A stretch of DNA of 64,000 nucleotides from contig NZ_NJIX01000002.1 of NCBI RefSeq assembly GCF_002209485.1, positions 744,001-808,000 of the forward strand. The letters run 5' to 3'. Shown one piece after another: positions 52,208 through 61,171 of this stretch. Under the pieces are notes generated by a model. The model searched no databases, was not told where the DNA came from, and was given only the letters and a program-made list of their open reading frames with translations. Positions within the stretch are counted from its first letter, which is position 1, and each line of letters starts with the position of its first letter. Position numbers and translations under genes: made by a program. This DNA is from Achromobacter sp. HZ34 (lineage in GTDB: Bacteria; Pseudomonadota; Gammaproteobacteria; Burkholderiales; Burkholderiaceae_B).

Positions 52208-52320
52208 CAATAGCGACTCCCCTATGACCTTGTCGCGCCGGTCCCGGCGCGACTATCCGAGGATGCGAGAAAACCCCTAGGCCCCATCCGCATTGCGCGG
52301 ACGGCAGGCAGTGTCCATGG

Positions 52321-52346
52321 AAAAAAACAACCACCCGCAGGTGGTT
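52321..52346 (-). terminator. Rho-independent terminator behind the RES N-terminal-domain gene
   Basis: CAACCACC and GGTGGTTG form a perfect stem around CGCA. On the minus strand the stem is followed by seven Ts; on the plus strand by TTT. Strong for the minus strand, possibly bidirectional. Confidence 0.75.
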
Positions 52347-52410
52347 GGTTTTGCGTGCTCGGCTTAGCCGGCGCGATTTGCACCGACGCAAGCGCGGAGA
52401 CAGGGGTTCT

Positions 52411-52848
52411 TCAGACCACGACGCGGTCGGACAGTACGGGGGCCGCAGGCAGCAGCTCCGCGCGGATTTTTCGCCATTGCAGTTCGAGCGTCTCGGCGTC
52501 GATGTCGTCAGCCTGGCAGGCGTCCGAGCCGAAGGCATCCTCGTCCGCCGGTTCCGCATCGTCGAGGCAGGTGATATCCCCCCAACGATCCAGGATCTCT
52601 TCGCAGATCGAGTCTGAAAGCCCCGTCAGGTTCTCCACGATGGCAGTCGGAGATACCCCCTCGCGCAGGCAGTAGTCCACGTCGAACACGGCTCGAACAT
52701 GTTCGGCCAGCAATTCGAGAGGCCAGCACTGCTGCCCCTCCTGGCCACAGCTCATGCATTTGCCCGGTTTTCCACTGGCGGCGATTTGTTCCGACAGGAA
52801 GTGGTCTGTCACACAGTCAGCGCAGATGGATAGATACGCGTCGGTCAT
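52411..52848 (-). CDS. Stand-alone HEPN/RES N-terminal-domain-like protein (RES domain absent)
   Basis: About 145 residues, starting at ATG 52848 (or GTG 52854). The opening ICADCVTDHFLSEQIAASGKPGKCMSCGQEG has two CxxC pairs and resembles the zinc-binding HEPN/RES_NTD1 domain that precedes RES NAD-degrading toxins. The predicted RES catalytic domain is missing, and the protein instead ends in an acidic stretch and LSDRVVV. No Xre-type antitoxin gene is adjacent. It may be a truncated toxin, or a free-standing regulator of one elsewhere. A terminator follows it. Confidence 0.6.
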   Translation of the reverse strand: MTDAYLSICADCVTDHFLSEQIAASGKPGKCMSCGQEGQQCWPLELLAEHVRAVFDVDYCLREGVSPTAIVENLTGLSDSICEEILDRWGDITCLDDAEPADEDAFGSDACQADDIDAETLELQWRKIRAELLPAAPVLSDRVVV

Positions 52849-52854
52849 GGGCAC

Positions 52855-53169
52855 TCGCTGTCTCTCACAGCGCTCGGAGAAGGCTTACCCGGTCGGGGCA
52901 ATAACTGCGCCAGCCGGGTCCGAAGCATCGCGGACTGTCGAGTGCACGCCCATGGCCATAACAGACCCAAGGCTACAAATATGCACTCCCGTACTGGAAG
53001 TTACACATTGTATGCTTAAGTTTATAACTGCGATATTGGGAGAAGTACCCCCCGGGTTTTTGCTCAGGGGCGCAGGGACGCGCGGCGGCCGGGCTCCGGG
53101 GAGGCGCAGGATGCCGAGCCAGGGCGACGCAGGCGGAGGCGGCCGCCTGCCCCGCGCAATACCCGTTAT
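52855..53169. other. Intergenic region without a supported gene
   Basis: About 315 bases between the RES-NTD gene and the spermidine-synthase-like gene. It contains an AT-richer stretch (52975-53040) suitable for a promoter firing toward the RES-NTD gene, and a G-rich stretch near 53070-53130. I see no RNA gene or repeat. Confidence 0.4.
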
Positions 53170-53955
53170 CTAGTAGCTGACCACGCCATCCTTGGCATCG
53201 CCGACCAGCGAGCGGGCCCAGCGGCGGGCCGGCAGGCCATAGGTCGACTCGACCACCTCCGCCCGGGCCAGCAGGTCGGCAGCAGGAATGGCGATGGGCG
53301 GGCCGGAGAACGCCAGCACGATGCGGTTGCCGGCGTCGATTTCCGGCAACAAGGCCAGGCGGCCGTTGAACGCCGCGCTCAGGTTGTCGATATTGCGGGG
53401 AAAACTGTCGTGTTCGCCAAACAGGTTGACGGCCAGGATGCCGGTGTCCCCCAGCACGCGCCGGCAGTCGCGATAGAACTTCACCGAATCGCGCACCGGA
53501 CCGCGCGCCTGGGCATCGTACAGATCCACCATCAACACGGGGCAGCTACCGGCATTCACCGGATCGCCCACCCACACGCCGGCGTCCGCATGCTCGATCG
53601 TCAGGCGGGACGAACCCGGCAGGCGGAAGAACATATAGCAGGCCCCGGTCACCTTGTGATTCCACTCCACCGCCACCACCGGGCTGCGCGTGCGCTTCAG
53701 GCAGAAGCGCGCCAGCGAGCCCGCCCCCAGGCCCAGCAGGCCGATGGCCTGTTCGCGCGGCGGCTCCAGGAACAACAGCCAGGCCATCATCTGCGCCGTG
53801 TATTCGAGCACCAGCTCGGCGGGATCCTGCAGGCGCATGGCGCCCTGGATCCAGTCGGTATTGAAGTGCAGGTAACGCACGCCATCCGATTCGGAGATGG
53901 TCGGCTGGTCCAGTTCGGAGGGTTGCGTACCGCGGTTTTGGCGTGGGCCCGACAT
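53170..53955 (-). CDS. Spermidine synthase-like (SpeE-fold) protein
   Basis: The start MSGPRQNRGTQPSELDQPTI (53955) lies eight bases after the thiolase stop; 261 residues. It has the SpeE-like Rossmann methyltransferase fold: RYLHFNTDWIQGAMRL, IGLLGLGAGSLARFCLK for the nucleoside pocket, VVAVEWN, and VLMVDLYDAQ in place of the usual GG-DG polyamine motif. The N-terminal tetramerisation domain of true spermidine synthases is shortened. The substrate is uncertain, and many such homologues do not make spermidine. Confidence 0.75.
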   Translation of the reverse strand: MSGPRQNRGTQPSELDQPTISESDGVRYLHFNTDWIQGAMRLQDPAELVLEYTAQMMAWLLFLEPPREQAIGLLGLGAGSLARFCLKRTRSPVVAVEWNHKVTGACYMFFRLPGSSRLTIEHADAGVWVGDPVNAGSCPVLMVDLYDAQARGPVRDSVKFYRDCRRVLGDTGILAVNLFGEHDSFPRNIDNLSAAFNGRLALLPEIDAGNRIVLAFSGPPIAIPAADLLARAEVVESTYGLPARRWARSLVGDAKDGVVSY

Positions 53956-53963
53956 CTTGCTTA

Positions 53964-55145
53964 TCAAATCCTCTCGAAAATCGCGGCGATGCCCTGCCCG
54001 CCGCCTATGCACATCGTCACCAGGGCATAACGGCCCTGCACGCGCTGCAGTTCATACAGCGCCTTGACGGTGATGATGGCACCCGTCGCGCCCACCGGAT
54101 GGCCCAGCGCGATGCCGCTGCCGTTGGGATTGACGCGCGCCGGATCCATGCCCAGTTCGCGGGTCACCGCGCAGGCCTGGGCCGCGAAGGCTTCGTTGGC
54201 CTCGATCACGTCCATCTGGTCTATCTTCAGGCCGGCTTTCTTCAGCGCGACCGTGGTGGCCGGCACCGGACCGATGCCCATGTACTTCGGGTCGACCCCG
54301 GCATGGCCATACGCCACCAGGCGCGCCAACGGACGCACGCCGCGGCGTTGCGCCACGTCCGCCGTCATCATCACCACGGCGGCGGCGCCGTCGTTGATGC
54401 CAGACGCGTTGCCGGCCGTGACGGTGCCGTTTTCCTTCTGGAACACCGGCTTCAGGCCGCTCAGCGATTCCAGCGTGGCGTCGCGGCGCACGTGTTCGTC
54501 CTGCTCGAAACGGATCTCGCCCTTGCGGGTCTTGATGACCACCGGCACGATCTGTTCCTTGAAATAGCCGGCGTCGATGGCCGCGGCCGCGCGGCGATGC
54601 GATTCCAGCGCCAGCGCGTCCTGGTCGGCGCGGCTCACGCCATACTTGGCCGCGACGTTCTCCGCCGTCACGCCCATGTGGATGCGGTCGAAGGGATCGG
54701 TCAAGGCGCCGGTCATCATGTCGGTGAAGGTGCTGTCGCCCATGCGAGCGCCCCAGCGCAAGGCCGGCGCGATGTAGGGGCTGCGGCTCATGGCCTCGGC
54801 GCCCGCGCCCACGGCGATCTCGGCATCGCCCAGCATCAGCGTCTGCGCCGCCGACACGATGGCCTGCAGGCCCGAACCGCACAGGCGATTGACGTTGAAG
54901 GCCGGCGTGCCCAGGCCGACGCCGGCATTCACCGCCGCCACGCGCGCCAGGTACATGTCGCGCGTTTCCGTATTGATGACGTGGCCCACCGCCACATGGC
55001 CGACCTCTTCGCCCGCCACGCCGGCGCGCTCCAGCGCCGCGCGTATGACGGTGGCGCCCAGATCGATGGGCGGCACATCCTTGAGGGCCCCGCCGAAAGT
55101 GCCGATCGCGGTACGCGCGCCGGCAGCGATGATGACTTCATTCAT
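53964..55145 (-). CDS. Acetyl-CoA C-acetyltransferase (thiolase)
   Basis: The start MNEVIIAAGARTAIGTFGGAL (55145) gives the standard 393 residues. The nucleophile Cys89 is in NRLCGSGLQA, the histidine is in GHPVGATGA near residue 349, and the second cysteine in CIGGGQG near 379. Degradative or biosynthetic thiolases of this type condense or cleave acetoacetyl-CoA; PhaA-like enzymes feed polyhydroxybutyrate synthesis. No phaB or phaC gene is adjacent. Followed closely by the SpeE-like gene. Confidence 0.93.
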   Translation of the reverse strand: MNEVIIAAGARTAIGTFGGALKDVPPIDLGATVIRAALERAGVAGEEVGHVAVGHVINTETRDMYLARVAAVNAGVGLGTPAFNVNRLCGSGLQAIVSAAQTLMLGDAEIAVGAGAEAMSRSPYIAPALRWGARMGDSTFTDMMTGALTDPFDRIHMGVTAENVAAKYGVSRADQDALALESHRRAAAAIDAGYFKEQIVPVVIKTRKGEIRFEQDEHVRRDATLESLSGLKPVFQKENGTVTAGNASGINDGAAAVVMMTADVAQRRGVRPLARLVAYGHAGVDPKYMGIGPVPATTVALKKAGLKIDQMDVIEANEAFAAQACAVTRELGMDPARVNPNGSGIALGHPVGATGAIITVKALYELQRVQGRYALVTMCIGGGQGIAAIFERI

Positions 55146-55299
55146 GATTTGTCTCCTGATGCGACGACGCGCCGCCACGGTGCGAAGACCGTGGCGGCGC
55201 GCCGGATCACAATGATAAGCGCAGTGCAGTCAAGCAACACTGCCCGGGACGACACCTTTCAGCCGATACCTTTCAGCCGAAAGGTTCAGCCGATACTAC

Positions 55300-55674
55300 T
55301 CACCGGCCAGTGTTCTTCGCGCTGACACCGTTGGCCATGCCCATGTCCGTATTGGGCACGTCCTGGACGATCACCCGTACGTTCTCTCCATCGACGCCGA
55401 GCGTGCTGCCGGCAGCCTGGGTCAGGGCGGTGAACATGGCCTGCTTCTGCGCCTCGTCGCGCCCCACGATCATGTGAACGTGGAACACCACCGAATCGCG
55501 CCCGGCCTCGCCTCCCACCATGATGTCTTCGCGCGCAACGTCATGCAGCATCAAACGCACGCTGCGCAGCGGCGCGCCCAGGCTGTCGACCACGGCCTGC
55601 GAGGCAGCCGTCAGCAGGGCCTTCTTTTGTTGCGCCGACGGACCGGCGGTGATGTAGGCGTGTATGGTAGGCAT
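55300..55674 (-). CDS. Tautomerase family protein with two 4-oxalocrotonate-tautomerase-like units
   Basis: A 124-residue protein beginning M-PTIHAYITAGPSAQQKKALL; after methionine removal Pro1 is the expected catalytic base. The sequence is a tandem of two beta-alpha-beta units, the second starting VVFHVHMIVGRDEAQKQAMF, so the protein resembles a fused tautomerase rather than the ~62-residue single-domain enzyme. The second unit has no N-terminal proline and is structural. It stands alone between the thiolase and CFA synthase genes. Confidence 0.82.
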   Translation of the reverse strand: MPTIHAYITAGPSAQQKKALLTAASQAVVDSLGAPLRSVRLMLHDVAREDIMVGGEAGRDSVVFHVHMIVGRDEAQKQAMFTALTQAAGSTLGVDGENVRVIVQDVPNTDMGMANGVSAKNTGR

Positions 55675-55778
55675 GTCTGCTCCGGTGTTTTAGGTCGTGA
55701 ATGGCCAGGACCGGATCGTACGACCGGGCCCTGTCCGAATACAAGTACAAGGACAACTACGAGGCCCGAATCTTACGA

Positions 55779-57179
55779 TCAGGCCTTGTCCGCATACATA
55801 TAGTCGCGCCGCCAAGGATAGGCCAGGTCGGACGGCATATCCAGTTCATCGCTGCGGCCGGTGGCCAGATGCTGGCCGACGATCTGGTGCAGGGCGATCC
55901 AGCCGTGCTCGAACGCCATGGCGCAGCCGGCCAGGTACAGGCGATATGCGCGCAGGGAACGGGCGCCAGCGTCGCCGCTGAGCAGCTTGCTGGCCTCGTC
56001 CAGGCGCGCTTCCAGCTGGTCGCTCCACGCCCACAAGGTACGGGCGTAGTGCGGCCGCAGGTTCTCCATGTCGGTCGCTTCCAGCCCGCCCAGGGCCATG
56101 GCTTCCTGCACATGGCTGACGTGCGTCAGCTCGCCGCCGGGGAAGATGTACTTTTCGATGAACTCGCCCATGCCATTGCCCAGCTCGGCGTTATGCACGC
56201 CGCCCGCCGTGATGCCATGGTTCATCACCAGCCCGCCCGGCCGCAACAGGCGGCGCAGCTTGGCGAAGTAGTCCGGCAGTTGGGCACGGCCCACGTGTTC
56301 GAACATGCCGACCGAGGAAATCTTGTCGAAAGGCGCCGTCTCGTCGAGTTTGCGGTAATCGAGCAGCTCCATGCGCACGCGGCCTTGCAAGCCCTTTTCC
56401 TGGATCAGCCGATTGACGTAGGCGTGCTGGTTGCGCGACAGCGTGATGCCGGTGGCATCGACGTTGTAGTTCTCGGCCGCCCACAGCAGCAGGCCGCCCC
56501 AGCCCGCGCCGACGTCGAGGAAGCGCTCGCCCTCGTGCAGGCGCAGCTTGCGACAGATGTGGTCCAGCTTGGCTTCCTGCGCCTGCGCCAGGTTCATCTG
56601 CGGCGTACGATAGTAGGCGCAGGAATAGACCCGGCGCGGGTCCAGCCACAAGGCGTAGAAGTCGTCGGAAAGGTCGTAGTGGAATTCGATCTGCTTGGCA
56701 TCGCGCTCGACGGAGTGACGCCACACCGAAACCACGCGCCGCACCAGTTCGGTCAGCCAGCCGCCGCGCGCGGCGTCGACGGGGGAACCGGGCAGCATTT
56801 CCGCGGCGGCGCGCATGACATCGTGCATATTGCCCTCGATGTCGATGCGGCCCTCGACGTAGTCCTGGCCAAGCACGCCGACGTCGCCGGCGGCCAGGTG
56901 CGCCAGGGCGCCTTTGTCGTGTGCAACGAATCGCACTCGGGGGTCGGCCGCGCCGACTCTCGTGCCATCCGGCATCTCTAGTTGAACAGGTACGGAAATG
57001 GCTTCAAGCTTGCTGCCGATGGCGGACAACAGAGGATTCACGACACTCAACCCAGGAAGATTTGACTGAGGGACTTTATCGGAATTTGTTTCCGTTTTGA
57101 ACCCAGTTTTTACGTGATACATTTGCCCGCTTGGTGTTGCGAAATTTGTCCCTGTATGACACTCAACTTTCAGAGTCAT
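55779..57179 (-). CDS. cfa: Cyclopropane-fatty-acyl-phospholipid synthase
   Basis: An S-adenosylmethionine-dependent enzyme that converts unsaturated acyl chains of membrane phospholipids to cyclopropane rings. FLDVGAGWGGLLLWAAE is motif I, YDLSDDFYALWLD and YSCAYY are typical CFA segments, and GMFEHVGRAQLPDYF follows. I use ATG 57179 (AGAGG upstream); ATG 57122 is an alternative and would shorten the variable N-terminus by 19 residues. Divergent from the efflux gene. The 3' end is followed by an imperfect 40-base copy of itself (about 55700-55745). Confidence 0.9.
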   Translation of the reverse strand: MTLKVECHTGTNFATPSGQMYHVKTGFKTETNSDKVPQSNLPGLSVVNPLLSAIGSKLEAISVPVQLEMPDGTRVGAADPRVRFVAHDKGALAHLAAGDVGVLGQDYVEGRIDIEGNMHDVMRAAAEMLPGSPVDAARGGWLTELVRRVVSVWRHSVERDAKQIEFHYDLSDDFYALWLDPRRVYSCAYYRTPQMNLAQAQEAKLDHICRKLRLHEGERFLDVGAGWGGLLLWAAENYNVDATGITLSRNQHAYVNRLIQEKGLQGRVRMELLDYRKLDETAPFDKISSVGMFEHVGRAQLPDYFAKLRRLLRPGGLVMNHGITAGGVHNAELGNGMGEFIEKYIFPGGELTHVSHVQEAMALGGLEATDMENLRPHYARTLWAWSDQLEARLDEASKLLSGDAGARSLRAYRLYLAGCAMAFEHGWIALHQIVGQHLATGRSDELDMPSDLAYPWRRDYMYADKA

Positions 57180-57237
57180 TTCAGGCGACCTCTGCTTACG
57201 CAACACTCCACCGCTCGCAGTTCCCCTGCTCCCGCTC

Positions 57238-58446
57238 ATGCCTGCCTCATTACCGACTCGCAGCTTTCCCGGATGGTTGATCCTGATGGGGGCGCTGACG
57301 GCGATCGGTCCGTTCTCCATCGACCTTTACCTGCCCGCCTTCCCCGCCATCGCGGCCGGCCTGCAGGTCTCGCAAGGTGATGTCGAACGGACCATGGCCG
57401 CGTACCTGGTCGGGCTGGCGGGCGCGCAGATTTTCTACGGTCCGCTGGCCGACCGCTATGGCCGCAAGCCGCCGCTGCTGGTCGGCCTGGCGATTTACGT
57501 CGTGGCCTCGCTGGGCTGTGCGCTGTCGAGCGACATCGCCAGCCTGACCGCGTGGCGGGCGGCGCAGGCCTTGGGTGGCGCCGCGGGCATCGTGATTCCC
57601 CGCGCGGTGATTCGCGACCACTACGAAACGCAGGAGGCGGCGCGCGCCATGTCCCTGCTGTTGTTGATCATGGGCCTGGCCCCCATCCTGGCGCCGTTGA
57701 TCGGCGGACAACTGCTGCTGATCACCGGCTGGCGGGGCGTGTTCGGCCTGATGCTGGCCACGGGCGTGATCCTGATGGCGGCGATTCTGCTGAACATGCG
57801 TGAATCACTGCCGCCCGAACGCGTCGTGCCCTTGAACTGGCGCACCATCGCCAGCAACTACAACGCCCTGGTGCGCCACCGCGGGTTCATGGCGCACAGC
57901 CTGGCCGGCGGCTTCGGGCAGGCCGGCATGTTCGCGTACATCGTCGGGTCGCCGCGCGTCTTCATCGACATCTATCACGTCGATCCGCAGCACTACGGCC
58001 TGTTGTTCGGCTTGAACGCCATGGGCTTGATCCTCGGCTCCCAGGTCAGCGCCCGCCTGCTGCGCCGGCTGACGCCGCAGACACTGCAACGGCGCGCGCT
58101 GCGCACCCTGGCGCTGGCCAGCCTGGCGGCACTGCTGATCACACTGGCCGGGTGGATGACGCTGCCGCTGCTCATGGCCTGCCTGATCGGCTATATGAGC
58201 AGCCAGGGCTTCGTCAATCCGAACTCGGCGGCGTTGGCCTTGTCCGACCAACGCAAGCGCCTGGGCGCGGCCTCGGCGTTGATGGGAACCTTGCAGCTGT
58301 CCTGCGGCGCGCTGGCCGGCCTGTTCGTCAGCCTGTGGCAGAGCGACACCCCGCTGCCCCTGACCACCGTGCTGGCGGTGTGCGCCTGCCTGTCCTGGCT
58401 GTCCGGCCAGATCGCGCGCAGGGCGTCCGATCCGGTTGCCGGCTGA
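57238..58446 (+). CDS. Bcr/CflA family multidrug efflux MFS transporter
   Basis: A 402-residue protein with 12 predicted membrane helices. IGPFSIDLYLPAFPAIAAGL is the characteristic Bcr/CflA first segment and FYGPLADRYGRKPPLLVGL is the MFS motif A between helices 2 and 3; motif C-like APILAPLIGG follows. The family exports bicyclomycin, chloramphenicol and sulfonamides, and some members export cysteine. A CCGGCC hairpin plus T6 follows the gene. Confidence 0.9.
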   Translation: MPASLPTRSFPGWLILMGALTAIGPFSIDLYLPAFPAIAAGLQVSQGDVERTMAAYLVGLAGAQIFYGPLADRYGRKPPLLVGLAIYVVASLGCALSSDIASLTAWRAAQALGGAAGIVIPRAVIRDHYETQEAARAMSLLLLIMGLAPILAPLIGGQLLLITGWRGVFGLMLATGVILMAAILLNMRESLPPERVVPLNWRTIASNYNALVRHRGFMAHSLAGGFGQAGMFAYIVGSPRVFIDIYHVDPQHYGLLFGLNAMGLILGSQVSARLLRRLTPQTLQRRALRTLALASLAALLITLAGWMTLPLLMACLIGYMSSQGFVNPNSAALALSDQRKRLGAASALMGTLQLSCGALAGLFVSLWQSDTPLPLTTVLAVCACLSWLSGQIARRASDPVAG

Positions 58447-58466
58447 GGCAGCGGTGGCATCCGAGC

Positions 58467-58496
58467 CCGGCCCGGGGGCCGGCATGCGCCTTTTTT
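58467..58496 (+). terminator. Terminator downstream of the Bcr/CflA gene
   Basis: CCGGCC and GGCCGG pair around CGGG; after eight bases comes TTTTTT. The T-run is displaced from the stem, so efficiency is uncertain. Confidence 0.5.
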
Positions 58497-58506
58497 GCGC
58501 ACCAGC

Positions 58507-58536
58507 TTGACCGACCGTTCCTTTCCATATTAGAAT
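58507..58536 (+). promoter_or_regulatory. Probable rpmB-rpmG promoter
   Basis: TTGACC (58507-58512) and TAGAAT (58531-58536) separated by 18 bases. This places transcription start near 58543 and a leader of about 310 bases before rpmB. Confidence 0.6.
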
Positions 58537-58560
58537 CGCGGTCTTATCGAAGTTTTACCC

Positions 58561-58779
58561 GTGCCTGCTACTATGCTTTGTAGCCGGGCACTCCGACCCC
58601 CGCTGGCTGCGGAATACAGCTAGGGGCAATGAAAGCGCAACATCCTTTCATTGTCCGACGGCGCAGGGAATCGGCGGGCACAAGCACTTGGCGATCGAAT
58701 CCCGACTGGCCTGGCGACAACGCCGGTCGATGTGGAAACGGTACCGACATCCCGACGGGATGGCCAGCGCAAGGCTGGC
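58561..58779 (+). other. Hairpin-rich mRNA leader of rpmB-rpmG
   Basis: At least four perfect stems: GTGCC-t-GCTAC pairing with GTAGC-cg-GGCAC (58561-58591); CAATGAAAG with CTTTCATTG (58627-58653); CATCCC with GGGATG (58748-58762); GCCAGC with GCTGGC (58763-58779). There is no gene in the 58447-58853 region. Either an autoregulatory ribosomal-protein leader or an unannotated RNA. Confidence 0.55.
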
Positions 58780-58853
58780 GGCTTGAAGTCCCGTCCATCC
58801 CCTCCCGCCTTTGCTGTTCATGCGGCACGCATAGAACCAAAAAGGTACGAATC

Positions 58854-59090
58854 ATGGCACGTAAATGCCAAGTTACGGGCAAGGGCCCGATGGTGGGCAA
58901 CAACGTTTCCCACGCCAACAACAAGACGAAGCGCCGCTTCCTGCCCAACCTGCAATCGCGCCGGTTCTGGGTTGAAAGCGAAAACCGCTGGGTGCGTCTG
59001 CGCGTGACGACCCGGGCCCTGCGCACCATCGACAAGAACGGCATCGACGCCGTCCTGGCCGACATGCGCGCCCGCGGCGAACGCGTCTAA
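58854..59090 (+). CDS. rpmB: 50S ribosomal protein L28
   Basis: A 78-residue basic protein starting [21 protein letters not shown], with the L28 signature ([35 protein letters not shown]). It is the full expected length. Zinc-binding cysteines are not present except Cys5, so it is the C-minus type. Followed after 48 bases by rpmG, the usual order in proteobacteria. Confidence 0.98.
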   Translation: MARKCQVTGKGPMVGNNVSHANNKTKRRFLPNLQSRRFWVESENRWVRLRVTTRALRTIDKNGIDAVLADMRARGERV

Positions 59091-59138
59091 GCGACCGTCA
59101 CCCGCGTCTGAACCCACTACTTCTTCCAGGAGCGCGAC

Positions 59139-59306
59139 ATGGCCAAAGGCATCCGCGAAAAAATCAAGCTCGAGTCGACCGCCGGCACGGGCCATTTCTA
59201 CACCACCACGAAAAACAAGCGCAACATGCCGGAAAAAATGCTGATCAAGAAATTTGATCCGGTTGCCCGCAAGCACGTGGACTACAAGGAAACCAAGCTC
59301 AAGTAA
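59139..59306 (+). CDS. rpmG: 50S ribosomal protein L33
   Basis: A 55-residue protein, [20 protein letters not shown] at the start and DYKETKLK at the end. [22 protein letters not shown] is diagnostic of L33. It has no CxxC zinc motifs, so it is the zinc-independent form. A GGAGCG ribosome site precedes it. It is followed by a very strong terminator. Confidence 0.98.
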   Translation: MAKGIREKIKLESTAGTGHFYTTTKNKRNMPEKMLIKKFDPVARKHVDYKETKLK

Positions 59307-59327
59307 TCGAGCCTGGATTTCGCCCAG

Positions 59328-59367
59328 AACGGGCCGGCGCAGATTCTGCGCCGGCCCGTTTTGTTTT
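59328..59367 (+). terminator. Rho-independent terminator of rpmB-rpmG
   Basis: Perfect 15-base arms, AACGGGCCGGCGCAG and CTGCGCCGGCCCGTT, with loop ATT, followed by TTGTTTT. One of the strongest terminators in the window. Confidence 0.93.
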
Positions 59368-59510
59368 GCTTTCACGCCCTCGCTGCGGTAATCCCGTTGC
59401 GACCAGGGAACAGGGAGATTTTTCGCACAGACAAAGGAGACCTCGACGGCCAAGATGCGCCGGTCCGCGTGCCGCAATCCGAATCCGGCGCGAGTTTTAT
59501 CGAATCGATC

Positions 59511-61088
59511 ATGACCGACCTCTCCTTGCCCTCCCCGCCCTCCCAGGGCAGCGCCCGCGCATTGGCCAGCCGGGAAACCCTGCGCCTGTCGCTGCTGCTG
59601 GTCGCTCACAGCATGGTCTGGATCGTCGGCGCGTGGCTGTATCGCACCAACCTCGACACCGCCGCGGACATGCTGGAAAACTATGTCTGGGGTATCGAAT
59701 GGCAGCCCGGCTACTACAAGCACCCGCCCGCCTTCGCGTGGATGGCCGCCAGCTGGTTCAAGATCTTTCCCCGTACCGACCTGGCGTATTTCGCGCTCTC
59801 CAGCTGCAACGCCACGCTGGGCCTGTGCGGCATCGTGGCGCTGGCGCGGCGCTTCCTGCCCATGCGCGATGCCCTCATCGTCGGGCTGGCGATGGCGGTG
59901 ACGCCGATCTACACGACGCTGGCCATCAAGTTCAATGCCAACACGGTTTTGCTGTCCTTGTGGCCCTGGGCAGCCTATTTCTTCGTGCGCTATGTGCAGA
60001 CCGGCACCTGGAAGTCGGCGCTGGCGCTGGGCGCGGCGGCTGCCCTGGCGATGCTGGGCAAGTATTTTTCCATCACCCTGCTGGCGGGCCTGGGCCTGGC
60101 CGGCCTGTCGCGCCCGGCATGGCGCGCGCAATTGCTGCGGCCGCGCACGCTGCTGGCCGTGCTGGCCGGCACGGTGGTGCTGGGACCGCACCTGGTCTGG
60201 CTGGTACAGAACGACTTCCCCACCTTCGCCTACGCGGATGAACGCATCCAGGAGATCAGCGACCCTTTCCACGTGATGCTGCTGGAGAAAATCCCTTATT
60301 CACTGGCGCAGCTCGCCTACCTGTTGCCCGCCATGGCTTTCCTGGCACTGTTGATGCCGCGCCAGCGCCTGGCGGCGGTGGGGGCCATGCTGCGGTCCAT
60401 CTTGCGGCCGTCGCTGGATCGCAACCTGTGGTGGCTGTCCATGGGCACCTTCTTCGCGGTCTGCGCCGTGTCGGTGGTGACGCGCACGCATCTGTCCTCG
60501 TTGTGGGGCAATACGCAATGGTTTGCCATCGTGGCGTTCTGGCTGGTCATCCTGCAACAGCGCGGCTTTGAACTGGACACCCGAGGCGTCGTGCGCGGCA
60601 TGACGGTGTATTGGGTGTTCGTGCTGGCCCTGTCGGCCCTGCTGGGTTTCACGGAAGCGGCGCGCCACCATCGCGGAGCGATCGAGCCGCGCGCGGAACT
60701 GGCCCACGCCGCGCGCCAGCTGTGGCAGGAACGGGTGGGACTGCCGCTGGACATCGTCACCGGCAACGACAAGGAAGCCAAGGCAATCGCCTTTTACGGC
60801 AACGACCTGACGCATTATTGGGACATGTACGAGCCGGCCAACACGCCGTGGGTGGCGCGCGCCGACGTGATGCGCGAGGGTGCGCTCTTCGTCTGCCGCG
60901 GCAGCGACGACCGCTGCAACAAGATCGCCGCCGCCTTCACCCGCGCGCGGGCCATCCCCATGAGCGTGCACAAGCGGGCCTGGGGCCTGCGCCTGCCGGA
61001 CTACGGCTACAACGTGTACCTGCTGCCGCCGGACGGCTGGCACGAGGCCGCGGATCGGGCCAGGACCGGATCGAAGACCGCGTCCTGA
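59511..61088 (+). CDS. Glycosyltransferase family 39 (ArnT/PMT-like) membrane protein
   Basis: The start MTDLSLPSPPSQGSARALAS (59511) is chosen because the frame upstream crosses the terminator region. The 525-residue protein begins with a helix (LRLSLLLVAHSMVWIVGAWLY), then the catalytic acidic motif TNLDTAADMLENYVWGIEW and GYYKHPPAFAWMAASWF, typical of GT39 enzymes that use polyprenyl-phosphate sugars. About ten further helices are present, and the C-terminus (~residues 400-525) is periplasmic. Likely modifies lipid A or a surface glycan; the acceptor is unknown. Confidence 0.87.
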   Translation: MTDLSLPSPPSQGSARALASRETLRLSLLLVAHSMVWIVGAWLYRTNLDTAADMLENYVWGIEWQPGYYKHPPAFAWMAASWFKIFPRTDLAYFALSSCNATLGLCGIVALARRFLPMRDALIVGLAMAVTPIYTTLAIKFNANTVLLSLWPWAAYFFVRYVQTGTWKSALALGAAAALAMLGKYFSITLLAGLGLAGLSRPAWRAQLLRPRTLLAVLAGTVVLGPHLVWLVQNDFPTFAYADERIQEISDPFHVMLLEKIPYSLAQLAYLLPAMAFLALLMPRQRLAAVGAMLRSILRPSLDRNLWWLSMGTFFAVCAVSVVTRTHLSSLWGNTQWFAIVAFWLVILQQRGFELDTRGVVRGMTVYWVFVLALSALLGFTEAARHHRGAIEPRAELAHAARQLWQERVGLPLDIVTGNDKEAKAIAFYGNDLTHYWDMYEPANTPWVARADVMREGALFVCRGSDDRCNKIAAAFTRARAIPMSVHKRAWGLRLPDYGYNVYLLPPDGWHEAADRARTGSKTAS

Positions 61089-61171
61089 AGCCTCCGGACG
61101 GTTATAGTAGGCCGCGATCGGCGCCGCCACTGGCTGGCGCCGGTACGTTCCACTTCCGGGCCGGTTCATCC

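Noticed and set aside
53943-55325. 460-codon open frame on the plus strand
   Set aside because: Shadow of the thiolase gene, which has all three catalytic motifs.
55701-56981. 426-codon plus-strand frame
   Set aside because: Antisense of the CFA synthase gene; no domain.
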